Assembly: GCA_017467205.1 (NCBI GenBank)
Contig: JAFTSQ010000022.1
Coordinates: 13,246-77,245 of the forward strand
From: Clostridia bacterium
GTDB taxonomy: Bacteria; Bacillota_A; Clostridia; Oscillospirales; CAG-272
Reading direction: 5' to 3'
Length of the DNA stretch: 64,000 nt
The notes under the pieces are model-generated. The model had not been told where the DNA came from and did no database searches. It saw only the letters and a list, made by a program, of their open reading frames with translations. This document shows, one piece after another, positions 18,101 through 24,700 of the stretch (its first letter is position 1; the number at the start of each line of letters is the position of its first letter). The position numbers and the translations under genes were made by a program.

Positions 18101-18741
18101 CAAGAGCCGCGGGAATTCACCTTATTATAGGTACTCAAAGACCCTCGGTTAACGTCATCACGGGTGTTATTAAGGCTAATATTCCTTCAAGAATCGCCTG
18201 CAAGGTGTCCTCCAACGTCGACTCAAGAACCATTCTTGAGCAGGCGGGAGCTGAAAAGCTTCTTAACAACGGTGATATGCTCTTCTGGCCTGTCGGAAAG
18301 CCGAAGCCCATAAGAGTTCAGGGTGCTTACGTTGCCGACAGAGAAGTTGAGGCTATTATGAAATTCCTCAAAACTCAAGCAAAGGGTCAGACCTACGACT
18401 CGCAGGCACTTGAGGAAATCAACCGTGCGGCGCAGAAGTGCGTTAAAAAGAAGGATTCCGACTCCGACGGACGCGACGTCGGCTCCAACGACTCGGATAA
18501 CGAAGGATATCTTGGCAACCAGAAGTTCCTTGACGCAGTTGACCTTGCTATCTCGCAGGGCAAGATATCCACCTCGCTTTTGCAGAGGAAGATTGGTCTT
18601 GGCTACGGCAAGGCGGCAAAGTTCATTGATACTATGGAATCGCTCGGCATCGTCAGCGAGCCGAATGGTCAAAAGCCGAGGGACGTTCTTATAACGAGGG
18701 ACGAGTGGCACGAGAAGCTCTCCCGCCTCTCGATTGATTAA
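15175..18741 (+). CDS. ftsK: FtsK/SpoIIIE-family DNA translocase with long acidic linker
   Basis: A 1188-residue septal DNA pump, well above the roughly 750-800 residues usual in Bacillota. Residues 20-190 hold four to five membrane spans. Residues 200-690 are a low-complexity linker rich in Glu, Asp and Pro, including four 9-residue repeats near residue 431. The motor follows: VEHGPRITRYEVVPARGV, Walker A GATGMGKS at residues 843-850, Walker B IVIVIDELNDL, and GTQRPSVNVITGVIKANIPSRIA. The C-terminal winged helix (SLLQRKIGLGYGKAAKFIDTMESLGIV) is the DNA-reading gamma domain. Whether it serves division (FtsK) or sporulation (SpoIIIE) cannot be decided here. GGAGAT precedes the ATG. Confidence 0.93.
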   Translation: MSDNKNTPKSSYSDLRGIHRAVPIILLAFAVFLALCYITQGTGAFGNAISKVMLGLFSYAAYALPVLIAAHALFYASDIQEKRILSRTIFSLVALITFSSLIYVIGNWGAELTFTPKQFYSDGQEKIGGGFIGSIVAYAIVKLFGSVGLIVIAIAVFALYISYFFAKGQSATAKILLGLLAAIAGGFAKIERGIKSLFSRHHKAKEEEKRRKIEEKSADLYDDEFFAVDNGMKQLKIDELGILETRSRESLEANPTLHETVFHKGAYEADEPETTSRIHEVPARDQKRERKIYEEDFSDAEWEVKGEPTVKENDIIYENYQESAPKTQAYSRKDFGLDDSAENVFTKDFDPLDISTNYTYASKPSSRAAMRDTPTVTETVKPEKTFSEEDIAAARRKAEFEMKKKMFAEAYAKQKAEAERAEAERVEPVTVEPDLEPVTVEPDLEPVTVEPDLEPVAVEPEVEPVLGGFDTKKTVEFRESVPETFEAKRTESSIFETIEKPIAEDTFEPMTEESDSSRKAAEFSAFIFEESKKKPEEEFKTYVSPADYLSREAQKKEERRAEREEALRLERTMLSPEPEPYEEELDEEEELIAPEELEPEEVFEPKEIPEEEQNEAVKEYRKMFTIFDDKADEDHGEEEMDEPATDEEEDEDLPPFDMPKSAPTSRPTYEDDEDIEEEPPKPKGPDYSNYRFPSPDLMSKGNYDEDESVSEEIQENAEKLIDTLESFRVTASIKSVEHGPRITRYEVVPARGVKVSSITNLFDDIALALAADGIRMEAPIPGKSAIGFEIPNKKPSTVMLRDLIDTDEFTNAGAKTTVCIGKDVTGSPVFGDIAKMPHVLIAGATGMGKSVCMNAILISMLYKAKPNEVKFIMIDPKKVEFNGYNGIPHLLVPVVTDPKQAAGALMWAVEQMEKRYELIEKLFVRNIEAYNAKVTEDPTLGEPMPKIVIVIDELNDLMIQVRDPVENLIMSIAQKARAAGIHLIIGTQRPSVNVITGVIKANIPSRIACKVSSNVDSRTILEQAGAEKLLNNGDMLFWPVGKPKPIRVQGAYVADREVEAIMKFLKTQAKGQTYDSQALEEINRAAQKCVKKKDSDSDGRDVGSNDSDNEGYLGNQKFLDAVDLAISQGKISTSLLQRKIGLGYGKAAKFIDTMESLGIVSEPNGQKPRDVLITRDEWHEKLSRLSID
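16465..16572 (+). repeat. Four 27-base tandem repeats inside ftsK
   Basis: Units at 16465-16491, 16492-16518, 16519-16545 and a diverged 16546-16572 encode V-E-P-D-L-E-P-V-T and variants (last unit VEPEVEPVL). The first three are nearly identical, so copy number may vary between strains. Confidence 0.88.
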
Positions 18742-18757
18742 AAATCGTTTTAGTCAT

Positions 18758-18799
18758 AGGGCGTGTCGAGAAATTAACAGCTCGCACGCCCTGTTTTAT
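18758..18799 (+). terminator. Terminator after ftsK
   Basis: AGGGCGTGTCGAG (18758-18770) pairs with CTCGCACGCCCT (18781-18792) with one unpaired base, followed by GTTTTATT. The T run is interrupted, so it may be partial and let transcription reach the DJ-1 gene. Confidence 0.65.
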
Positions 18800-18818
18800 T
18801 AAAGGAAGGAATTATTTT

Positions 18819-19361
18819 ATGATTGCAATTCTTTTAGCAGACGGCTTCGAAGAGATAGAGGCCCTAACCCCACTTGACCTACTCAGGCGCGCAAAGCTCG
18901 ACGCGCGCACGGTTGCGGTTGGCTCAAAAATAGCCGTCGGCTCGCACGGAATTCCGGTTATTGCCGATATGACGGCTGACGAGCTGAAGCTTTCAGAGGT
19001 GAGTATGCTGATTCTTCCCGGCGGTATGCCCGGAACGCTCAACCTTGATGCAAGCGACCTTGTAGGAGAGGCTATCAAGACCGTCCTTGACCGAGGCGGC
19101 AGAGTTGCGGCTATTTGCGCCGCTCCCCTCATTCTCGGAAGGCGCGGATACCTTGAAGGCAAGCGCGCCGTTTGCTATCCCGGCTTTGAAGACGAGCTGA
19201 AGGGATTTATTAAGTGCAACGGTGAAGTTGTTACCGACGGTAATATCACCACGGCAAAGGGGATGGGAGTTGCGGGAAGGTTCGGCTATGAGCTACTCAC
19301 CCTTCTTATCGGAAAAGAGAGAGCCACGGAAATATGCCGCGGCGCTATAATGGAAATATAA
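18819..19361 (+). CDS. DJ-1/PfpI family protein
   Basis: A 180-residue protein of the DJ-1/ThiJ/PfpI superfamily, full length. It starts MIAILLADGFEEIEALTPLDLLRRA, the typical N terminus with the conserved Glu. The nucleophile elbow is VAAICAAPLILG, with Cys100 as the predicted reactive residue. Members act as glyoxalases, deglycases or chaperones; the exact activity cannot be assigned from sequence. GGAAGG precedes the ATG. It is followed 17 bases later by the zinc-ribbon gene, probably in one transcript. Confidence 0.9.
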   Translation: MIAILLADGFEEIEALTPLDLLRRAKLDARTVAVGSKIAVGSHGIPVIADMTADELKLSEVSMLILPGGMPGTLNLDASDLVGEAIKTVLDRGGRVAAICAAPLILGRRGYLEGKRAVCYPGFEDELKGFIKCNGEVVTDGNITTAKGMGVAGRFGYELLTLLIGKERATEICRGAIMEI

Positions 19362-19378
19362 TATTTGGAGAGCCTTTT

Positions 19379-20023
19379 ATGGTTATTGAAAACAAACAGG
19401 CACATATTGCGTACAGATGCCCCGACTGCGGAACGCTCATATACGGATTCGTCGGTCAGTTTGCCTTGGCGAGCGACCTTTTGCGCCTTCGTTGCGAGTG
19501 CGGAAGCTCCGCGCTCGATATAAGAATGACTAGCGACAAGAAGGTGCGCTTATCCGTTCCCTGCTTATACTGCAAGCAAAATCACAATTTCGTTATTTCA
19601 AAGAGTATACTCTTCGGGCGCGACCTCTTTATACTCAACTGCCCGTACTCGAATATGGACATTGCGTTTATCGGTGACAGTGAAAAAATATCCGCTCGCG
19701 CAGTGGAAAACGCAAAAGAGATTGAAAATCTCTTAAAGAATCTTGAGCTCGAGTCGGTCAAGGATATGCAACCCGAGGACCTTGAGGAAGACGAAATTCT
19801 GCCAGACCCTGCGACCTACGATATAATACGCTTTCTCGTCAAGGACCTCGAGGCAGACGGTAAAATAAGCTGTAATTGCGACGAGGGCGAGTACGAGCTT
19901 GAATTCGCGGGGGGCGGAATACGCGTTTATTGCAAGAATTGCAATGCGTCGCACATCTTTTCCGTCGACACTCCAGCCTCTGCCGAGGAATTTCTCGGTC
20001 TTGACGCTATTGAGTTAAGATAA
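19379..20023 (+). CDS. Zinc-ribbon protein of unknown function
   Basis: A 214-residue soluble protein; the start at 19379 has TTTGGAGAG upstream, whereas the frame is open further into the DJ-1 gene. Two cysteine pairs near the N terminus (YRCPDCGTLIYG and LRCECGSSAL) and another (VPCLYCKQNH) suggest zinc-binding ribbons, followed by an acidic helix (AKEIENLLKNLELESVKDMQPEDLEEDE) and a second Cys set late in the protein (CNCDEGEYELEF... VYCKNCNASHIF). I do not recognise a named family or function. Its 3' end overlaps the convergent amidase gene by 9 bases. Confidence 0.72.
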   Translation: MVIENKQAHIAYRCPDCGTLIYGFVGQFALASDLLRLRCECGSSALDIRMTSDKKVRLSVPCLYCKQNHNFVISKSILFGRDLFILNCPYSNMDIAFIGDSEKISARAVENAKEIENLLKNLELESVKDMQPEDLEEDEILPDPATYDIIRFLVKDLEADGKISCNCDEGEYELEFAGGGIRVYCKNCNASHIFSVDTPASAEEFLGLDAIELR

Positions 20024-20584
20024 CCCGTAATACTCGCGAAGTCCGCGATAAACGCCGAGGGCAAACAAATTCGGCGAATACGCCATAAGCTCTGCGTCGT
20101 ACGGGTTGCTGATAAAGCCGAGCTCGATTATCATTGCGGGCATTCTGCTACGGCGAAGGATATAGAGGCCGGGGCGCTCGACTATGCCGCGATTGCGAAG
20201 CCCAGTTATAAGATTCAGCTGCTCTAAAATATCGGTGGCTATTGCCTTGGCGACGGTGGCGCTATCGTCGTATATCAGCGCCTCGCTGCCCGTGGCGTTC
20301 GGGTTATCGGATGCGTTGGTATGCAGAGAAACGAGGACATCAGCACCCCAGCTATTCGCTTCCCTCACCCGCTCGGAGAGGCTGGTAGAATTGTTTACGC
20401 CGAGGACAGTATCCTCTGTGGGTCTTGAAAGCCTGACCTCAAAATTCGGGTCGGCGGCGAGATAGTCATAGAGAATTCTGCCCACCTCATAGGTTATATC
20501 CTGCTCGAAAAATCCGTTGCCCTCCGCACCCGTGTTATACCCTCTGGGGTTATGCCCCTGATCTACGTATACCTTTATCGCCAT
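20015..20584 (-). CDS. N-acetylmuramoyl-L-alanine amidase (Amidase_3), single domain
   Basis: A 189-residue protein made of one Amidase_3 domain that would cut the bond between muramic acid and the stem peptide. The zinc ligands of the family are visible: His in YVDQGHNP, Glu in GNGFFEQDITYEV and His in VLVSLHTNASD, with the catalytic Glu in PAMIIELGFISN. I choose ATG 20584 because GGAAGGTG lies just upstream; an earlier ATG would overlap the divergent gene. No signal peptide or wall-binding domain is present, unlike CwlD or AmiC, so export is unexplained. Confidence 0.88.
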   Translation of the reverse strand: MAIKVYVDQGHNPRGYNTGAEGNGFFEQDITYEVGRILYDYLAADPNFEVRLSRPTEDTVLGVNNSTSLSERVREANSWGADVLVSLHTNASDNPNATGSEALIYDDSATVAKAIATDILEQLNLITGLRNRGIVERPGLYILRRSRMPAMIIELGFISNPYDAELMAYSPNLFALGVYRGLREYYGLS

Positions 20585-20642
20585 TTTGCACCTTCCAAAA
20601 TTGCTTTTTATAATATAATACGCAAGAATAAGGTTTTTTGAC

Positions 20643-21401
20643 ATGAATGAAATGAAACGAATGCTCAGCTACGTTCGCCGCGCAGTTGACGACTACTCGA
20701 TGATATCCGACGGTGACAGGATAGCCGTTGGAGTTTCGGGCGGCAAGGACTCGCTCGCGCTCCTTGAGGTGCTCTCCGAGATGCGCCGCTTTTATCCGAA
20801 AAAATACGAGGTTATTGCCGTTACGATAGATATGGGCTTTGAGGGCTCTGACTTTTCGCCGATATACAAGCTTTGCGAGCGGATAGGCGTTGAATATCGG
20901 GTTGTAAAGACGGATATTGCTAAAATTATCTTTGACGTAAGACGCGAGAGCAACCCCTGCTCGCTCTGCGCAAAAATGAGAAGAGGCGCGCTTCATGCGG
21001 CGGCACAGGAGCTTGGATGCAATAAGGTGGCGCTCGGTCATCACTACGACGATGCTATCGAAACCTTCATTATGAATCTCTTTTTCGAAGGAAGGATAGG
21101 CTGCTTCTCGCCCGTCACATACCTTTCCAACAGAAAAATAACGCTTATAAGACCGCTAATCTACGCGCAGGAGCGCGACGTCGTTTATTTCACGAACAAA
21201 AGATGCACGCCGGTTATCAAGAGCCTCTGCCCCGAGGACAAGGAAACCGAGCGCGAGAATATAAAGCAGCTGCTCACAACACTTGAGCGTGGCAACCGTG
21301 GGCTCAAGCACCGCATATTCCGCGCTATGTGCAAGGGCGAGGTTGACGGCTTTAAGATAACGGGGCGATACCCCGATGCGGGAAAGATTGACGAGGAATA
21401 A
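20643..21401 (+). CDS. ttcA: TtcA-like PP-loop tRNA thiolation enzyme
   Basis: A 252-residue ATP pyrophosphatase. The PP-loop SGGKDS is at residues 32-37 and the paired cysteines expected to hold an iron-sulfur cluster are in NPCSLCAKMRRG (Cys106, Cys109), with a third Cys in IKSLCPEDKETER. GHHYDDAIETFIMNLFFEG is the usual second family motif. Such enzymes make 2-thiocytidine at tRNA position 32 or related thio-modifications; in Clostridia the exact product is not always established. Divergent from the amidase with only 58 bases between starts. AAGG lies a little far upstream of the ATG. Confidence 0.85.
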   Translation: MNEMKRMLSYVRRAVDDYSMISDGDRIAVGVSGGKDSLALLEVLSEMRRFYPKKYEVIAVTIDMGFEGSDFSPIYKLCERIGVEYRVVKTDIAKIIFDVRRESNPCSLCAKMRRGALHAAAQELGCNKVALGHHYDDAIETFIMNLFFEGRIGCFSPVTYLSNRKITLIRPLIYAQERDVVYFTNKRCTPVIKSLCPEDKETERENIKQLLTTLERGNRGLKHRIFRAMCKGEVDGFKITGRYPDAGKIDEE

Positions 21402-21455
21402 AGACAACCCTCGGGCGCACGGATTTAATCCTTTATTAAACACCCCAAAAAAGCG

Positions 21456-21497
21456 AATAGCGAAGTACAGAGCAAATCTATACTTCGCTATTTTTAT
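21456..21497. terminator. Bidirectional terminator between ttcA-like and DUF47 genes
   Basis: AATAGCGAAGTA (21456-21467) pairs with TACTTCGCTATT (21481-21492), followed by a T-rich tail; convergent genes end on both sides. Confidence 0.85.
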
Positions 21498-21522
21498 TTT
21501 GTTTTCGATTATGGTAGCCCTT

Positions 21523-22143
21523 TTAGGTATTTTTCATAACTATCGACCCCACGCACTCGCTGACGTGCTCGCAAGCGTCGGAGCAAGCCTCAAGGCAGTC
21601 GTAAATCTTATGCCAGGAGAGGGTTGCAAGGGGGTCGGTGGAATTCTTGGTAAGCTCGTGCATCGTTACGAGGTAGAGCTTGTCGCACTCCTCCTCAACA
21701 TCATTACACTCAACAATAAGAGAATGAAGCTCCTTCGACTTTTTGAAGTTCTCAAACTCTGCCATAATGGCCGAGAGAAGCTCGCAAGCCTTAACGAGAT
21801 GCTTTGCATAATCAATAGCGGCGGGCTCTATCGTCTTGATATTGTACATATAAAGCCTCTGAAGAACCTCTTCAAGAAGGTCAAGAACGGTATCGAGCTG
21901 CTGGCTCATCATATCTAGGTCCTCGCGGTCAACGGGAGTTACGAACGCCTTTGCAAGAGCCTCGTTCATCTCGTGCTTTTTCATATCTGCACTGTGCTCA
22001 AACACGTGCATTTCCTCAAGCATACCCTCAATTTTCTCCGCGTCGTAGTTCTCAAGACACTCAACGAGGTAGTTTGCCGCATCCTTTGCAAGCGCGGTGC
22101 ACGCCGCAAAGTTTTCATAGTAGAATTTATCGCCTTTAGCCAT
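21523..22143 (-). CDS. DUF47 (PhoU-like) phosphate transport accessory protein
   Basis: A 206-residue all-helical protein resembling the DUF47/PhoU_div family that accompanies Pit transporters. Landmarks are the N-terminal FYYENFAACTALAKDAANYLVECL, HVFEHSADMKKHEMNEALAKAFVTPVDREDLDMMSQQLD and VEEECDKLYLVTMHELTKNSTDPL, including acidic metal-binding clusters (E-x3-D and D-x3-E types). It likely modulates the neighbouring Pit transporter. It lies 14 bases downstream of pit on the same strand, giving the common pit-DUF47 operon. Confidence 0.9.
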   Translation of the reverse strand: MAKGDKFYYENFAACTALAKDAANYLVECLENYDAEKIEGMLEEMHVFEHSADMKKHEMNEALAKAFVTPVDREDLDMMSQQLDTVLDLLEEVLQRLYMYNIKTIEPAAIDYAKHLVKACELLSAIMAEFENFKKSKELHSLIVECNDVEEECDKLYLVTMHELTKNSTDPLATLSWHKIYDCLEACSDACEHVSECVGSIVMKNT

Positions 22144-22157
22144 TTTTCATTTTCCTT

Positions 22158-23210
22158 TCAGCTGAATATAAGTAAGAAGAGTTTAGTTACAAGGAATGCA
22201 AGAAGTCCGCATCCCGGGAATGTGAGTATCCAGGTCATAACCATTTCCTTTACGACGCCGAAGTTAATAGCAGATACTCTCTTAACAGCGCCGACACCCA
22301 TAATAGAGGTGGTCTTTACGTGGGTGGTGGAAACGGGCAAGCCGAATACCGAACAGAACACGAGCGAGATTGATGATGCGAGATCCGCAGAAAAGCCCTG
22401 ATACTTTTCAAGCTTTACCATATCCATACCAACCGATTTGATTATCTTCTTACCGCCCATTGCCGTTCCTGCCGCCATAACTACCGAGCAGACGACCATA
22501 AGCCACGCAGGAATTGCGAAGGACGCCGCGCCCGCACCTGAACTCTGGAAGGTAAATACGCAGAGCAGGATAATTCCCATAAACTTCTGACCGTCCTGCG
22601 CTCCGTGCATAAACGCCATTCCGGCAGCACCCGCGATCTGCGCGCCCTTGAAGAAGGGCTCGGTCTTGGGTCTGTTCATATTATAGCATATTTGAGTAAC
22701 GAGCTTACCTATAAGAAAAGCTAAGCCAAAGCCAAGCACGACAGAGATTACGATACCGATAAGCACCTTGCTCCACTCACCCCAGACTATTGCGTCGAAG
22801 CCGTTAAGAGCCATAGCGCCGCCCGTAAGGCCTGCTATAAGCGCGTGGCTTTCACTCGTGGGAATACCGAATACCCAAGCGAGAGTTGCCCAAATAACGA
22901 TAGCGAGCATTGCCGCACACAGAACGATAATAACGGTTTCACCCGTATTCTCGCCGAAATCTACCATACTCGTGATAGTTACGGCGACCTGATTGCTGAT
23001 TTGCGTCATTACGTAAACGCCGAGGAAATTGAAGACAGCCGCCATCAGTATTGCCGCTCTCGGCGACATACATCTCGTAACAACACAGGTCGCAATAGCG
23101 TTTGGCGCGTCAGTCCAGCCGTTTACCAATATAACGCCGAGCGTTAAGGTAACGGCAACAAACAACAGCGGATTCGCAGTCATTTGCCCCCAAAACTCTA
23201 AAAAATTCAT
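22158..23210 (-). CDS. pit: Low-affinity inorganic phosphate transporter (Pit/PHO-4 family)
   Basis: A 350-residue polytopic protein. The start ATG (23208-23210) has AAAGGAAAGG six bases upstream and gives MNFLEFWGQM. The Pit signature NGWTDAPNAIATCVVTRCMSPRAA is near the N terminus and its inverted-repeat partner is in FMHGAQDGQKFMGIIL and GLPVSTTHVKTTSIMGVGAVKRV. About ten membrane segments are seen. It imports phosphate (probably as metal phosphate) using the ion gradient. A very good promoter is found upstream; no Pho box was identified. Confidence 0.93.
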   Translation of the reverse strand: MNFLEFWGQMTANPLLFVAVTLTLGVILVNGWTDAPNAIATCVVTRCMSPRAAILMAAVFNFLGVYVMTQISNQVAVTITSMVDFGENTGETVIIVLCAAMLAIVIWATLAWVFGIPTSESHALIAGLTGGAMALNGFDAIVWGEWSKVLIGIVISVVLGFGLAFLIGKLVTQICYNMNRPKTEPFFKGAQIAGAAGMAFMHGAQDGQKFMGIILLCVFTFQSSGAGAASFAIPAWLMVVCSVVMAAGTAMGGKKIIKSVGMDMVKLEKYQGFSADLASSISLVFCSVFGLPVSTTHVKTTSIMGVGAVKRVSAINFGVVKEMVMTWILTFPGCGLLAFLVTKLFLLIFS

Positions 23211-23255
23211 AAATTGCCTTTCCTTTGTTAATCTGCCATTTATTAAGCCATATAG

Positions 23256-23284
23256 ATTATAGCACAAATTATCGAAATAGTCAA
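23256..23284 (-). promoter_or_regulatory. Sigma-A promoter of pit-DUF47
   Basis: On the minus strand TTGACT (23279-23284), 17 bases, TATAAT (23256-23261); 45 bases before the pit ATG and located just inside or beside the 3' end of the next gene (stop at 23289). Confidence 0.87.
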
Positions 23285-23288
23285 TATT

Positions 23289-24218
23289 TTATATTTTAAT
23301 AGATGAATGCGGTTCTACGGTGCGTCGCTCTCCGCAGATTTTCAGGTAAAGGGTGAGGCTTGAATTGTTGATTATCTCCTCTGCCGTGACCTCTGCCGTC
23401 GCTACTGCGTCCTCGTAAGCGAAGATATCGCCGACGGGTGCGTACCAGAAATCATTTGGGCGATTGCCGTACCTTTTTGCAAACTCGACGAGAAGATGCC
23501 ATCTTTTATTATTCTCAAAATCGTGCGAATGCACACCGAAGCAGAAGAACTTCAGCTTTCCATCGTCCTCGAGGCTATCATACTTTTCGCCAAGCTCAAG
23601 TATTTCGTTGTGAGGCGAGGTGCAGTTCCAAGGGAATCTGCTCGTCGGAAGGTTGAACTCTTCCCTATCTCTTACCGCGCCGCTCGCGCGGATGCCGTAA
23701 TAGCCAAAGCTTTTGATATAGGCGTCAAGCTCGTCGCTCACCTGCACCGTATACGGCCAGACGAATGAGCGAACGCTTCCCTTTCCGAACACCGCCTCGA
23801 TCTGTTCGTGGCCTGCAAGCACGTCACTTTTATAATAATCGAGGCTTGCGGCGACGCGCCAGCCGTTAGGTGCTTTGAAATAGTAATAGCCCTCGCGGTC
23901 GGTTTTATATATTTTCCCCCCGTCAGCTACAGCCTCGACGAAGGGCTCGTCGGTTATTTTTGCGTATGCATCATCCTTTAAGAGAAATGGGTGAGTTGCC
24001 GTGTGGTTGGAAACCTCAAAGCCAAGGTAAAGCTCGCGGAACTCCTCGGGAGTTATTTTTTTAAGGTTTTTCGAGGTTATATTAAAAGTGCCGAGGAAGC
24101 CGGCAGGCCTTACGATATCGATAAATTTGCGGTCGAGGGTTGTGTTAGCATCGTCAATTGTGAAGGTGATAGACTTTTTCGTCCATCCGGGGTAGTAAAA
24201 CAAATTCTGCTTTTCCAT
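23289..24218 (-). CDS. Polysaccharide-deacetylase-fold (NodB-like) protein
   Basis: A 309-residue protein; ATG 24218 has AAAGGAT upstream and begins MEKQNLFYYPGWTKKS. The NodB-type motifs are recognisable but altered: SITFTIDDAN in place of TFDDG (Asp-Asp kept) and SNHTATHPFLL, with the H-x3-H metal pair. Later motifs include SFVWPYTVQVSD and FFCFGVHSHDFEN. No signal peptide is present, so it would be cytoplasmic. Such proteins deacetylate or otherwise hydrolyse carbohydrate amides; the substrate is unknown. It stands alone between the pit operon and a repeat-rich gap. Confidence 0.78.
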   Translation of the reverse strand: MEKQNLFYYPGWTKKSITFTIDDANTTLDRKFIDIVRPAGFLGTFNITSKNLKKITPEEFRELYLGFEVSNHTATHPFLLKDDAYAKITDEPFVEAVADGGKIYKTDREGYYYFKAPNGWRVAASLDYYKSDVLAGHEQIEAVFGKGSVRSFVWPYTVQVSDELDAYIKSFGYYGIRASGAVRDREEFNLPTSRFPWNCTSPHNEILELGEKYDSLEDDGKLKFFCFGVHSHDFENNKRWHLLVEFAKRYGNRPNDFWYAPVGDIFAYEDAVATAEVTAEEIINNSSLTLYLKICGERRTVEPHSSIKI

Positions 24219-24388
24219 CGTTTTTATCCTTTTATTATATAATAAATAAAAATCCCCCGGTAAAACCGGTGGTATTTCATTTTCGGGTAAAACCCTAAAT
24301 GTTACTGGCGACGCATAAGTGCGTTTTAGATTGGCCTGCCAGCCGTGCAATTTTTACTTGCTACCCGTAAACGGGTTCCTTAAATAGC

Positions 24389-24538
24389 CTTCCTCCGGGA
24401 GGAAGGGGGACCGCCCCGCTGTGGAAGGAGCCCGCGAAGCTTTAACGTTTTCTCTCTCCTCATTGCAACTCCTTGATTGAGGTCGCGCATTCTTCCTCAG
24501 TCTCGCATACGCTCGACAGCTCCCTCCCGGAGGGAGCC
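24389..24538. repeat. Candidate dispersed repeat with palindromic ends
   Basis: One end is the near-perfect palindrome CCTTCCTCCGGGAGGAAGG (24389-24407), the other CTCCCTCCCGGAGGGAG (24520-24536) followed by CC. The inner sequence has no open frame of note. The end sequences (read on the minus strand, GGCTCCCTCCGGGAGGGAGC then TGTCGAGC) resemble short intergenic repeats I associate with gut Clostridia genomes. Only one copy is in the window, so dispersal cannot be shown here. Confidence 0.5.
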
Positions 24539-24640
24539 TTTGACACAAAAACTTCTTCGCTATCCCTTTATTTGTTTTCTGCTTATCGGCAATAGCCTTG
24601 ATTGAACCACGCGACTATCGCGTGGTTTTCGTTATACAAT

Positions 24641-24672
24641 AAGAATGGCGACCGTGCGGTCGCCATTCTCTT
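24641..24672 (-). terminator. Terminator of the large secreted protein gene
   Basis: On the minus strand GAATGGCGACCG and CGGTCGCCATTC form a 12-base stem with loop CA, followed by TTATT. It lies about 30-60 bases after the stop at 24701. Confidence 0.8.
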
Positions 24673-24700
24673 ATTCGGTTAAAGCCGCAAGGACTTTGTA

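Larger units (their letters stand above)
24219..24700. other. Gene-free, hairpin-rich gap
   Basis: No supported gene lies in these 482 bases. The stretch holds three short hairpins with TAAA-type loops (24257-24377), a repeat-like block with palindromic ends (24389-24536), a hairpin ACCACGCGactatCGCGTGGT (about 24606-24625) and the terminator of the large secreted protein gene. The ten-base word CCTTGATTGA occurs twice (24471-24480, 24596-24605). Confidence 0.7.

Noticed and set aside
24389..24605. CRISPR array or integron
   Set aside because: Palindromes here are different from one another and not regularly spaced; there is no repeat-spacer pattern and no cas gene.
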